Source: Pomphorhynchus laevis (taxonomy: Eukaryota; Acanthocephala; Palaeacanthocephala; Echinorhynchida; Pomphorhynchidae). Taken from it: a stretch of DNA of 64,000 nt. Made by a program: the position numbers and the translations under genes. The stretch is from NCBI GenBank assembly GCA_012934845.2, contig WNNJ02001922.1, positions 1 through 64,000 on the forward strand. Reading direction: 5' to 3'. Shown here piece after piece: positions 34,001 through 43,209 of this stretch; positions within the stretch are counted from its first letter, which is position 1; every line of letters starts with the position of its first letter. The notes under the pieces were generated by a model. The model searched no databases. It worked only from the letters and a program-made list of their open reading frames with translations, and was not told where the DNA came from.

Positions 34001-37000
34001 CTAAATTAATGTCATGCCATAGATTAACATGGACAACAGCATTATACGATAATAGCGCATAGCTCTGTTAAACGATAGTGAACCCAATTTACCAACTAAT
34101 TTATTGATCAATTAGATGATGTTCTGATAGTAATATTTTCACTTTTCTAGATGTTGTTTAAAAGTCCAACGGGATGTAATATGTATACGAGTTACAAAAC
34201 TCTCTTTGTTAGCAATTGAAACTCTAAATCGCGTTACTTTCTTGGCCTTATCTAAGCGATAGAGCGGATCACCTCTTCTTTATATTTCGGCAGATTTACC
34301 TCCAGATTGTTGTCATCGTAAATCTTTCAATTGAGCGAAGCAAACTTTTACGTTTTCAGACGATTATTTAAATAGACGCATATCGACATATAAATCGACA
34401 TAATAATACAAAAGTAATAAAGCTTTTCTTGACACATAAAAGCAATCCTTTAAATATGGATTGAAAATTAAATATAAAATAAAATATAAAAATTACTAAC
34501 TTGTGTTGCAATCATTATGTCGTTTTCCCGTGAGGCGAGTTCTGTGAAACACTGTTCTGCTTCGATATCCGACTGGTGCATGTGATCACAGCGCATAATA
34601 TCGTATTGTCTAAGGATGTAACACGCACCATTAAAATTTGGACCTAAAATATCCTGATTATATCATAAACAGTAATTTAGTAATTTAAAAGCAGTTTGAC
34701 GCTTACTTTTACAAAGTGATATGCAATTTCATTTTAGTTTTCCTTCTATGTTCCAGATACTCATATAAGAGCTCAGGTTTTGTTAATTATGCTTTTAGTT
34801 TAAGTATAAGTCAATTTCTTATTGAAAAATAAGAAATTTCGTAAAGGGGCCGAAATTCCGATCTTATAAGTGGTTGTCTATTAACTAATAATCAATTCTT
34901 AAAAAAAATATTTTTGCATTTTTATAAATTGTATTCCTTAATTGGTCGGTTTGATATTATCCTCGTGTGGTTATTTGAATCCTCTCAGTATCACCGTACA
35001 CTACAATCAGCGTGAATGAACCTCATCAGCAGTGAGCCCACTCCTACATTTCGTTTTCGGTTCTGTTACTGTTTCTGCTGAATTCCTTGTCGCTGAAATG
35101 CTGGTTTATATTTGGCTTATATACCAAATTACACAATTAATGTGTTCTATATTTGGTGTGGGCGGTAACTAATACTCGCGATTCGAATCCACTACACATC
35201 GATTTTTTATTCCGTTTCTATGCGAATTGTTCACCGGAGAGCAAACCGTAAGCTATATTTTTACTATTGTGAATATTAAATTACACGATCCGCTATTCTT
35301 CATTGGTCGGTTTCATATTATCCTCGTGTGGTTCTTTCAATTCTATCAGTATCACCGTACACTACAATAAGCGTGAATGAACCTCATCAGCAGTGAGCCC
35401 AAGCCTACATTTCGTGTTTCGGTCCTTTTACTGAATCTGCTGAACTCCTTGTCGCCGAAATGCTGATTTATATTTGGCTTATATACCAAATTACAAAATT
35501 AATGTGTTCTATATTTGGTGTAGGCGGTAACTAATATTCGCAATTCGAATCCACCATACACCGTGAGGTACAGTGATGCTGATAGTATTTAAACACTCAC
35601 ACGAGGATAATATCAAACCGATCACTGAAAGAATACAACTCGTGTAAGCAATGAATATTCACAATAAAATGTACTATAAATTCTAATATAAAAAATAATC
35701 GAATCTTATATTAATAATCTAATCTTACTTTTTGTGCAATAATTGGCGAAGCCTATAGCATAGCGGTTTCTCTAGTATATATTGTAATATGTGATTTATG
35801 GTAAAACAGAATTAATTGAAGGCTTTGATAATTTTACTGATATAAAACAGATTAAAAGATTAACGTGTGATACGTCGTCTGCTATTGATTAATTTAAAAA
35901 AATATTTGTATAATAAGTATTCATTTGTCACTCACGAAATAAAAGCTAATCAGATGATTTTCGAAATGACTTAAAGTCACATCAAACACATCATAAGTAT
36001 TTGCATCATAATGACTTGAAGTCATTAGATTTAACAATAAAGTAAACGTGCTAACATTTCTTTGGATAAAATAAATAAAAAATGTTATTAAGACTGATAT
36101 AATTATTTAAACCCTAAATATGCAAACCCGTTTATTCAGCCAACTCATTACTTTTTTGGAAAATACGATATTTTGCGCTAAATTGATAAGGATTATAAGC
36201 TTTTTGTTTTATCCATGAAGTTATTCTGTACTTATCGAATTCTATCTTTTAATGATGAATTAATTAAATTTAAATGAAAATAATCTATTTTATAAATAAT
36301 TGAGAGAAACTGAAGATACACATGAGTTTTAAAATAATAAGGCAATTATATTTTGCTCGATTATTTTAATCCGTTTGTCAAGTAATATTTCTATATTTGA
36401 TAAGCTAGAACATTATGATTTATTTGTTATCCCAAAAACAATAATTAGTTTAATTATTCATTAAACTAATTCCGAATACATACTGCAAAAATACGTAAAA
36501 TCAATTAGCTGATCTAATTTTCAGTTTTTTTACTAAAGACCTTATCAAGTGAAACAAATTTCGATGTGCAGTATTTAAGAATTCTTAGGTATATTCCATC
36601 TTTTAAAATATTTGAAAATTTTAAGAAATTGTGACGTTGTATGTTTTCCCAGTAATTCTATTTCACCATATGGCACATGACAAATATATTTTGATAATAA
36701 CATCAAATATTACGACATTTCTATAAGGCATTACAACATATATTAGAGGAACTCATATGTGATTACTATATAATAGATTTATATGTATCAGAATAGAGAT
36801 TAAAGGTCATCAGGAGGTTCTATGTTATCAGGTTTCAGTGAATATTCTTAGCCCCAACGTAGCAGTGAGGTCAAACACATGCTAATAACGTATTTCCTCT
36901 GATGAAATTTGATTATATCTAGTGCAGGGTGTCAGACAAAGATAAGACGGTGGGCCGTCTTAAATTTTAATAAATTTTAATCTGACGGGCCGCACATACC

Positions 37001-40000
37001 AAAAAAAATAATACATGCATTTGGACGACAATAATAAAAAAAATTTGTTAAACAAGAAACATTTAGCCATTTTATTTTTTACTTTAAGAATGATGGCGAG
37101 TATTGTTTTTCAATTAAGTTATTAAAGTTAGGATTCAATTTTTGTGTGCAAGTAATTTTCATAATGGAAGATCAATTTTGTTCTTACAACTTACTAGATC
37201 TGAAGATTTTTTTATTAAGCTTCATATATGAGTAAAGTTGTTCACATAGGTAGGTACTTACAAACATGCATAAGACTTCCAATTCAAATGGCACCTATAT
37301 ACTTCTCTTTCTTGACATTATTCTTAAAATGGGGTATTTTAAAAAATATTATTACATTAAAACTGTTATGTAGTTCCTAAATTGTTATAATTGTATTAAT
37401 AACAACTCAAAATGTTACTAATTGTAAAAATAACAAACAAAATTACAAAAAAATAACGTAGAAAGATTAATAAAAAAAGTCTCGCTGGTCGCTTGTTTAA
37501 CAAGCCTGATCTAATGTATCTTATTCTAATACAAAGCATATTGTTGTATCCATTCATAATAATTAAAAGCTTAAAAGTTTAAATATAATTTTAATGATTT
37601 ATTTTATTTTGTATATTTTCTATTTGAGTTGTAGCTTTAAAAACCTAGTTGTATTTTTACAGTAACCTAGTTTAAAATATTTATCTATTAATTTATTTAA
37701 GAAATTATTTAAAAAATAAGGATAAAAATATTATAACTAATAAATTTTATAAGATTTTATACAATTTATATTTATATCTAGTTATTGATTTCTAATTACT
37801 AGTTATATCTAGTTATTGGTTGTCACGACTACTAATAAATTAAATGATTTTAAATTTATTCTTTATATTATTGTGTTGATTTATATATTTTACTATTTTC
37901 TGCTTGATGTTATTTTTATAGTAACCTAGTTTAAAATATGCATCTATTAAATTATTTAAATGATTTTGAAGATATTAATCATCGATAAGGTTAATCATCG
38001 AAAATATCAATAATTGATAAGATAAATCATCGATTTGATTAATCGTCGAAAATATTAATCATCGATAAGATTAATCTTCAATCATATTTATCAGAGATAT
38101 AAGTCAATGATTTCTTTTTTACGTATTTGTTATTGTATAAAAAGATAAAAATTTGCCACTTAAGAGTTTAAATTTATTCTTTATATTATTGTGTTGATTT
38201 ATATGTTTACTATTTTCTATTTGATGTTATTTTTATAGTAACCTAGTTTAAAATATGTATCTATTAAATTATTTAAATGATTTTGAAGAAAACCAATATC
38301 ATTACATATTGTTGCAATTCTTAAAATTTCATTATTTAATGTATTATATTTTATATTGTATGACATGCATATATTATATGACATGTATTATATGGTGTGC
38401 ATGAATGCTCATGCAACAATATGTTTCCTGTATAAGTTGAATCTGAAATAAATCAACAATTTTGTTGATTTATATATTTTACTATTTTCTGCTTGATGGT
38501 ATTTTTATAGTAACCTAATTTAAAATATGTATCTATTAAATTATTTAAATATTAATATAATATATAAAGCTGATTTATATATTTTTGGATTTTCTGTTAT
38601 AACCTAATTTAAAATATGTATCTATTAAATTATTAAAATGATTTTGAAGAAAACCAATATCATTACATATTGTTACAATTCTTAAAATTTCATTATTTAA
38701 TGTATTATATTTTATATTGTATGACATGCATATATTATATGACATGTATTATATGGTGTGCATGAATGCTCATGCAACAATATGTTTCCTGTATAAGTTG
38801 AATCTGAAATAAATCAACAATTTTGTTGATTTATATATTTTACTATTTTCTGCTTGATGGTATTTTTATAGTAACCTAATTTAAAATATGTATCTATTAA
38901 ATTATTTAAACGATTTTGAAGAAAGCCAATATCATTACATATTGTTGCAATTCTTAAAATTTTATTATTTAATTATATTTAATATTATATCATATGAATA
39001 AATGATAATGCAAAAATATGTTTCTTGTAAATTTAAATATCATCTTTACGATATAAATTAATAGTAGTTTTAGTTAATGTTAATTTAATGTTCATATTTA
39101 GATATATACCTTTTTTATTATTAATATTGGTTTTATTAGAATAAGGCTATCTGGATCAATTTGTTTACTAATTGAATAAAAATTATTAGAGTTAAATGCA
39201 CATATATCATCAATGTATCGAAATATATATTTCATATATTTATATAGTTTAGATTTAGTTTTTACACAGTTATGAACAAATTCATATTCTATAAAGCTTA
39301 AAAACAAGTCAGCTATAATTGGGCTACTATTACCACCCATTGGAACACCTTATATTTGTCTGAATATAGATGTCCCTACCTTTAAATAATTTTGATTTAT
39401 CAAAATATTAATGGATTATATTAATTCAATGTTATCCATTTAATTATATTTACTTTAAGGTTGAGTTTTTGTTAGATTATCAGTATAGTTATTATAAAGT
39501 TATCAATTTTTCTAAGGCTTCTTTAATAATCGTTTTCATTTAAAAATAGGAAACAATTATAAATCGAAATTCGTATTTATATTTTTTTAAATGCATGGTT
39601 CTAAAAATTCTTTTGTAGAATTAATATTAAAATAGTGTTTTATACCATTATTAATTTCGATTAGCTTGCAATATTTTTTGAAATGTGCTTTAATTACTTT
39701 AAGTATTTTATTCATATAGACAGAAAGTGATTTTAATGTACATTTAAAAACACTATATATGAACCTGGGTTTTTGGATATTTATGTAATTTTGTTTTCCA
39801 ATATAATACAGGTATAGTTTTATTATCTGATTCAAACTTTCCTTTTTTATCCATTATTCATTTAAACAGATAGTGATTTTAAAAAGTATAAGCTATTTTA
39901 ATAGGCTATATAAGTTCTTTATACATATCTTCATATCTTTATTGATTCGATCTTTCCTTTTTTGTTATTTTCATTTTCTCTTTAATTTTATCTCATATAT

Positions 40001-42777
40001 AAGTTTTCCAATAGTGATTTTTATGTAATTTTGGATTCCAATATAATATAGGTATAGTTTTATTATCTGATTCAACCTTTATACCCTTTTTATCCATTAT
40101 AGAACAATGACTTGTAATAATTGTTTCTAAACTTAAATCACTACGTTCATATGTTGGATTTACATTTAAATCATTAGAATTAACCTCTTTCATTAGTATA
40201 TCATAATAAAGCTTTTTGCATATAAAGACAAAGTTGTTACCAAGTTATTTCGGGAATTGGTGATAATAAAAATATCGTATCGGCATATCGGATGTTTTAG
40301 TTTATCGCTTCAAGTTTTAGTTTTGAATGTTTTCTAAAAAGTTTTAATAAAACTATTTTTGGTAATTTGACTTCTAAATTAAAATGGCTATTGGAATTTT
40401 TATCTTAGAATTTTATCTTTCCTTTTATTTTTCTAGTGAAGTTATCAGTTTATTATAATAAACTGATGACTATACCTCTTTTATCAGTTAATAACTAATA
40501 AATAACTAATAAAAAACTAATAGCTTTGTCAAATTAAATAAAGTTATTATTATTAAATAAAGTTATTTTATAATTTAATAAGTTCTAAATACATTTATTG
40601 TATTTCTTTTGTATTTGTCTTTGTATTTTCTCAACCTGACGTCGCTAACAACTTATACCTTATATTAGGAATATATTTACTTTAATCTGATCCTATTATT
40701 TCTTTACTTTTAGAATTATTTAAAAGTCTACTTATATTTATGTTATCTATACATTTATTAATGAAGTTTATGGTTAATGTATATTTTCTATTGTTATTAT
40801 TAACATTTATTGTACGATTATAGTATTTTGTATTACAATAACTGTCTATTATACAACTTAGCCTATCATAGTCGTTTATTCATCGTTGATTTATTGAACA
40901 AATGATATCTTTAGAAAAATTTCTTATATTTACATAAAGATCTTTTAGCTTTTTATCTCTTAAAAGTTAGTTTAATATTTCTAATTGTTCATAAATATAC
41001 ATATCTTTTTAATATTTTTAACTCTATTTTTTTTATTCCTTTTATCGCCATGACTTCTTTGCTTGCGTTTAACCGGATTATTATAATAGAGTTGTTTATT
41101 ATGTATTATACTACTTCTGCCAATTCCTTGTACCACATCATTCAATCCTAATGGGTACATGGAATTAAGCGTTTTAATCCAAAAATCTTCTTTTTCTAAT
41201 AGTTTTTGATTTAATATTGACTTATTTACTTAAACAATATGTTTATTTAATTTATCAAAACTAAGACTTTTACAATTGCATTCTGTTTCCATTATGTTTC
41301 TAATATTATCGTTACATATTGATATTAATTCTTTATTATAATTACAAATTTTTCGTCCTAATGGTGGTAGGACGAAAAATGTCCTAATGTCGGCAGGCTA
41401 GGTTTTGTTGGGCGAGGAGATTATGACAGATGAGACTTCGGCAGGTGAGACAGGAGAATATGAAAGTTCCTGGAGGATGAGGCGAGGCGAGTAGCAGTGA
41501 GATGAAATGGAGACGGGGTTGTGAGAGAGCAACGTGGATACTTTGGTCTGAAATGACGAATAATCATGGGGATTAATGTTGCAAGACGAAGAGGATCGAG
41601 AAAGGATTGAGTTAAAAGTATGCCAGAGAGACTTGGAGTTTAATGAAGTGTTGATTTTATAAACCTAATTTTTAACATTTGATATGTTTTTTCTGTATAT
41701 TGCAGTCCACATGTACATTGTATTAGATACACTACACCTGCGGTATTGCAGTTACAATTATTACTAATATTTATTGAATCAGTTTACATATTAAAGTGTA
41801 AACACCTTGGGATGCGAAAAATTAAAATCTCACTTTTAAAATCTTAAAATCTCATATTTTTAAAGTTAATAAATTATAAATAGAAAATAAAATTTAAATA
41901 AACATGAAAATCAGCAGAAATGCATAGTTTCAGTATGCATTTTAACTGACATATCATATTACCATGAAAACAAAGTCCATAAATTTAAAACTTGTCAAAT
42001 CGGTCGGCTAACAAAGTCTACGTATTTTATACGATATAAATAAAAATAAAAATAAATAATAAATAATTATAAAAAATAAATAATTATATAAAATTAAATA
42101 CTTCATATTCACGAATATTATATTATTCTAATTATTGTTTTATTTAAATAAAAATTTTGTTTAACAATAAATGCTTAAACATTTAGAAATTACAAAGATA
42201 TAAAAATTTGATTTTATTCACAAAACTTTTAAGACGAATCAAAAACATTATACATTACATTCAAGTTCGACCGATACAATATTTTGAATTTTAAATTTTT
42301 ATGACTCTTAAAAATTTCAAATAAAATTTTTAAATTAAAATTATGTTTTAATTATTTTAATTTTTAAGATGTTGATTATTTAGAATAATCGACAGATGAC
42401 AAGTAATAACAAAATGTTACTTGTTGAGTTATAAAAAGTAAATCAAAATATTAAAAATGACTTTTAATTAATTTAAATTTAATTCTTTGAAATGAACTAT
42501 TTATCTTAACGCTATAAAAATGTATAAATTGATTATGATAAATTCATAATCATTCAATACCTAAATTTTCTAGCTCCTTAATTGCACAGATAGTAGTCAT
42601 TAACTTTACTTGTGCATCAAGATATTTCGGCATTTGCTCTCCGATATTAATTTTGTTAGTTAATGCAGCATGTCCAAAAGTTCCATCAACCAAAATTTTG
42701 AAAGGTGGATTGATTTTGAAGTTGTGTTTATAAAAGCCAAGATAGCGTCGAACGTACTTGTGTCTTCTGTGCTTCAT
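31020..42777 (-). CDS. UTP23: UTP23, small-subunit processome PIN-domain protein (3 exons, complete)
   Basis: Exons on the minus strand are 42777-42561, 34643-34501 and 31394-31020, with GT-AG introns of 7.9 and 3.1 kb. Together they give 735 nt, 244 residues (human 249). UTP23 is a nucleolar factor with a PIN-like fold and a Cys/His zinc site, needed for early 18S rRNA cleavages. Exon 1 encodes the N-terminus with RRYLGFYKHNFKINPPFKIL, VDGTFGHAAL and KLMTTICAIKELENLG. Exon 2 encodes LGPNFNGACYILRQYD and the likely zinc residues in MRCDHMHQSDIEAEQC. Exon 3 starts SLSLRRSIRYLPGHPLLFIS, contains ITLEKPSKQN and NPLSCLRPK, and ends in a Lys/Arg-rich tail. The split glycine codon joins exons 1 and 2 exactly. 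Both introns are filled with transposons and an inverted duplication. Identification rests on matches along the whole protein. Confidence 0.94.
31549..31617. repeat. Hairpin repeat with 15-17-base arms, copy 1
   Basis: Arms acacgaaagaatcca and tggattctttcgtgt flank a loop of about 38 bases. The same hairpin occurs at 31934-32003 and, inverted, at 46323-46393. This copy lies outside the main inverted duplication, so the hairpin also exists on its own. Confidence 0.8.
31723..32856 (-). repeat. Unit A of an unnamed repeat, inverted partner of 45.39-46.57 kb
   Basis: Unit A is the reverse complement of unit C at 45390-46570 over its length, with a roughly 140-150-base segment present only in C. 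It contains a hairpin repeat (31934-32003) and, on the minus strand at 32493-32308, a 61-codon frame RMCAFCGEKSSSLDHAFKCK ... LSKLSLREINRFSVR that is identical in C. At its inner end it runs into a LINE 3' terminus, as C does. It lies in UTP23 intron 2. The coding segment has a C-x2-C ... H-x3-C pattern; function unknown. Confidence 0.8.
32857..33284 (-). mobile_element. LINE 3' fragment next to unit A
   Basis: Minus-strand 3' end of the CR1/L2-type LINE family: C-terminal codons equivalent to [34 protein letters not shown] and VPNYSNNYG, then the terminus gcacgcatttgccacgtaaa. It is truncated at 33284 and joined to unit B. It differs at many sites from the LINE copy beside unit C. Confidence 0.9.
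33285..34348 (-). repeat. Unit B, longer form of the unnamed repeat
   Basis: 33285-33720 repeats 32048-32484 of unit A in direct orientation, including the zinc-finger-like frame. 34245-34348 repeats the next part of A (atttcggcagatttacctcc, ttcaattgagcgaagcaaac). Between them B has about 520 bases that A and C lack. At that place A and C have the short palindrome acatacgttgtcccaacgta, so they probably carry a deletion or excision scar. The extra part encodes, on the minus strand, LDKAKKVTRFRVSIANKESF and RIHITSRWTFKQHLEK before a stop. Function unknown. Confidence 0.65.
34925..35635. mobile_element. Composite non-autonomous element with inverted ends and an internal tandem repeat
   Basis: The left end ggtcggtttgatattatcct (34940-34959, within a block starting near 34930) reappears inverted at about 35591-35631 (cacacgaggataatatcaaa). 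The left arm plus the body of about 270 bases (tatcaccgtacactacaat, cctcatcagcagtgagccca, ttatatttggcttatatacc, ggcggtaactaata) is repeated in direct orientation starting near 35300. The structure is thus arm-body-arm-body-inverted arm. No transposase. It lies in UTP23 intron 1. Confidence 0.7.
35640..36765. other. AT-rich intron sequence
   Basis: UTP23 intron 1; no gene and no clear repeat seen. Confidence 0.5.
36766..36924 (-). mobile_element. Penelope tail, split by a hAT insertion
   Basis: Minus-strand tail (reverse complement of cctgatgacctttaat and gaggaaatacgt). It is interrupted at 36924 and resumes at 37509 with tatcttattctaatacaaag, the expected continuation of the same tail. Confidence 0.85.
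36925..37508 (-). mobile_element. hAT DNA transposon, internally deleted
   Basis: Left terminus CAGGGTGTCAGACAA; the right terminus read inward is CAGGCTTGTTAAACAA, similar to it. An 8-base target duplication flanks the element: atctagtg (36917-36924) and atctaatg (37509-37516), one mismatch, consistent with the 8-bp duplications of hAT elements. On the minus strand near 37290-37205 a remnant of the transposase C-terminus reads MFVSTYLCEQLYSYMKLNKK, the dimerisation region of ZBED/FAM200-type hAT transposases (family form FGSTYLCEQxFSxMxxxK). Most of the transposase is gone, so it could only have moved in trans. It inserted into a Penelope tail. Confidence 0.85.
37974..38095. repeat. Minisatellite of a gattaatcatcgataa-type unit
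   Basis: About six imperfect repeats of attaatcatcgataag / aatcgtcgaaaatatt, each near 17-20 bases, interrupting a Penelope C-terminal fragment. Confidence 0.6.
38240..38915. repeat. Tandem duplication of a Penelope C-terminal segment, period about 361
   Basis: The segment 38240-38555 (gattttgaagaaaaccaata ... tatgacatgcatatattata ... tgttgatttatatattttac) is repeated at about 38600-38915 with only a few differences. Both share the same private insertion (gacatgcatatattatatga), so this is a local duplication, not two insertions. Confidence 0.85.
41385..41660 (-). mobile_element. Internal LINE fragment
   Basis: Reverse complement of the part of the LINE at about 43545-43805 (includes gtgagacaggagaatatgaa and gggttgtgagagagcaacgt). 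It is truncated at both ends. The junction with the Penelope element is a fold-back at 41349-41379. Confidence 0.85.
41661..42560. other. AT-rich intron sequence
   Basis: First part of UTP23 intron 1. A short remnant near 41680-41800 (gtatattgcagtccacatgt, tgtattagatacactacacc) may be from the N-terminal region of a Penelope copy; otherwise nothing seen. Confidence 0.45.
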
Positions 42778-43209
42778 CTTTAATTTAAATAGATATAGAT
42801 CAAAATTAAATAAGCATTAAAAAATATGCAGACAATTTGTTAATCCGCTTTTCTCAACTGACTTTGTATCGGGATTCCAAGAAAAGACAACTTATCATAA
42901 ATTTATGAACCGGATGGCAATTATAAAAAAAAGCTTAATTAACGAATTAATCGACATCTAATTGTTTAGCCGTCATTGAATATCCAGAATGAATTTAAAC
43001 TTTATACTTTGCAATTTTTATTTATCTGGTATTTTCAAATTAATGACGAATTCAGATGAATGACGAATCAGTCATTTCAGATGATGACGGATTTGTTCTG
43101 TTAAAATATTAAAAATAAATTTAATTTGCATTAGCTGGATATTTCAATTCTAAAATAATACTAGGTCCTGATATTAGCACCTTTGTCGTCTTTACCGTAA
43201 ACAGCTAGG

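Larger units (their letters stand above)
37509..41380 (-). mobile_element. Broken Penelope element with endonuclease-like segments upstream of RT, plus fragments
   Basis: Read on the minus strand the order is: endonuclease-like segment EDFWIKTLNSMYPLGLNDVV and RKQRSHGDKRNKKN (41.25-41.0 kb), linker FINKCIDNINISRLLNNSKS (40.8-40.65), RT entry PILYWNPKLHKNHY and [18 protein letters not shown] (40.1-39.6), [20 protein letters not shown] and FRYIDDICAF (39.35-39.15), and C-terminal blocks down to the split tail at 36.8 kb. An endonuclease placed N-terminal to the RT matches the permuted Naiad/Chlamys type of Penelope-like elements known from the literature, but tandem joining of different copies could imitate this. 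The C-terminal part is multiplied (see 38240-38915). Many frame breaks; dead. It lies in UTP23 intron 1. Confidence 0.75.

Noticed and set aside
35180-35215. tRNA-derived SINE promoter (gattcgaatcc resembles a B box)
   Set aside because: No matching T stem and no A box at the right distance.
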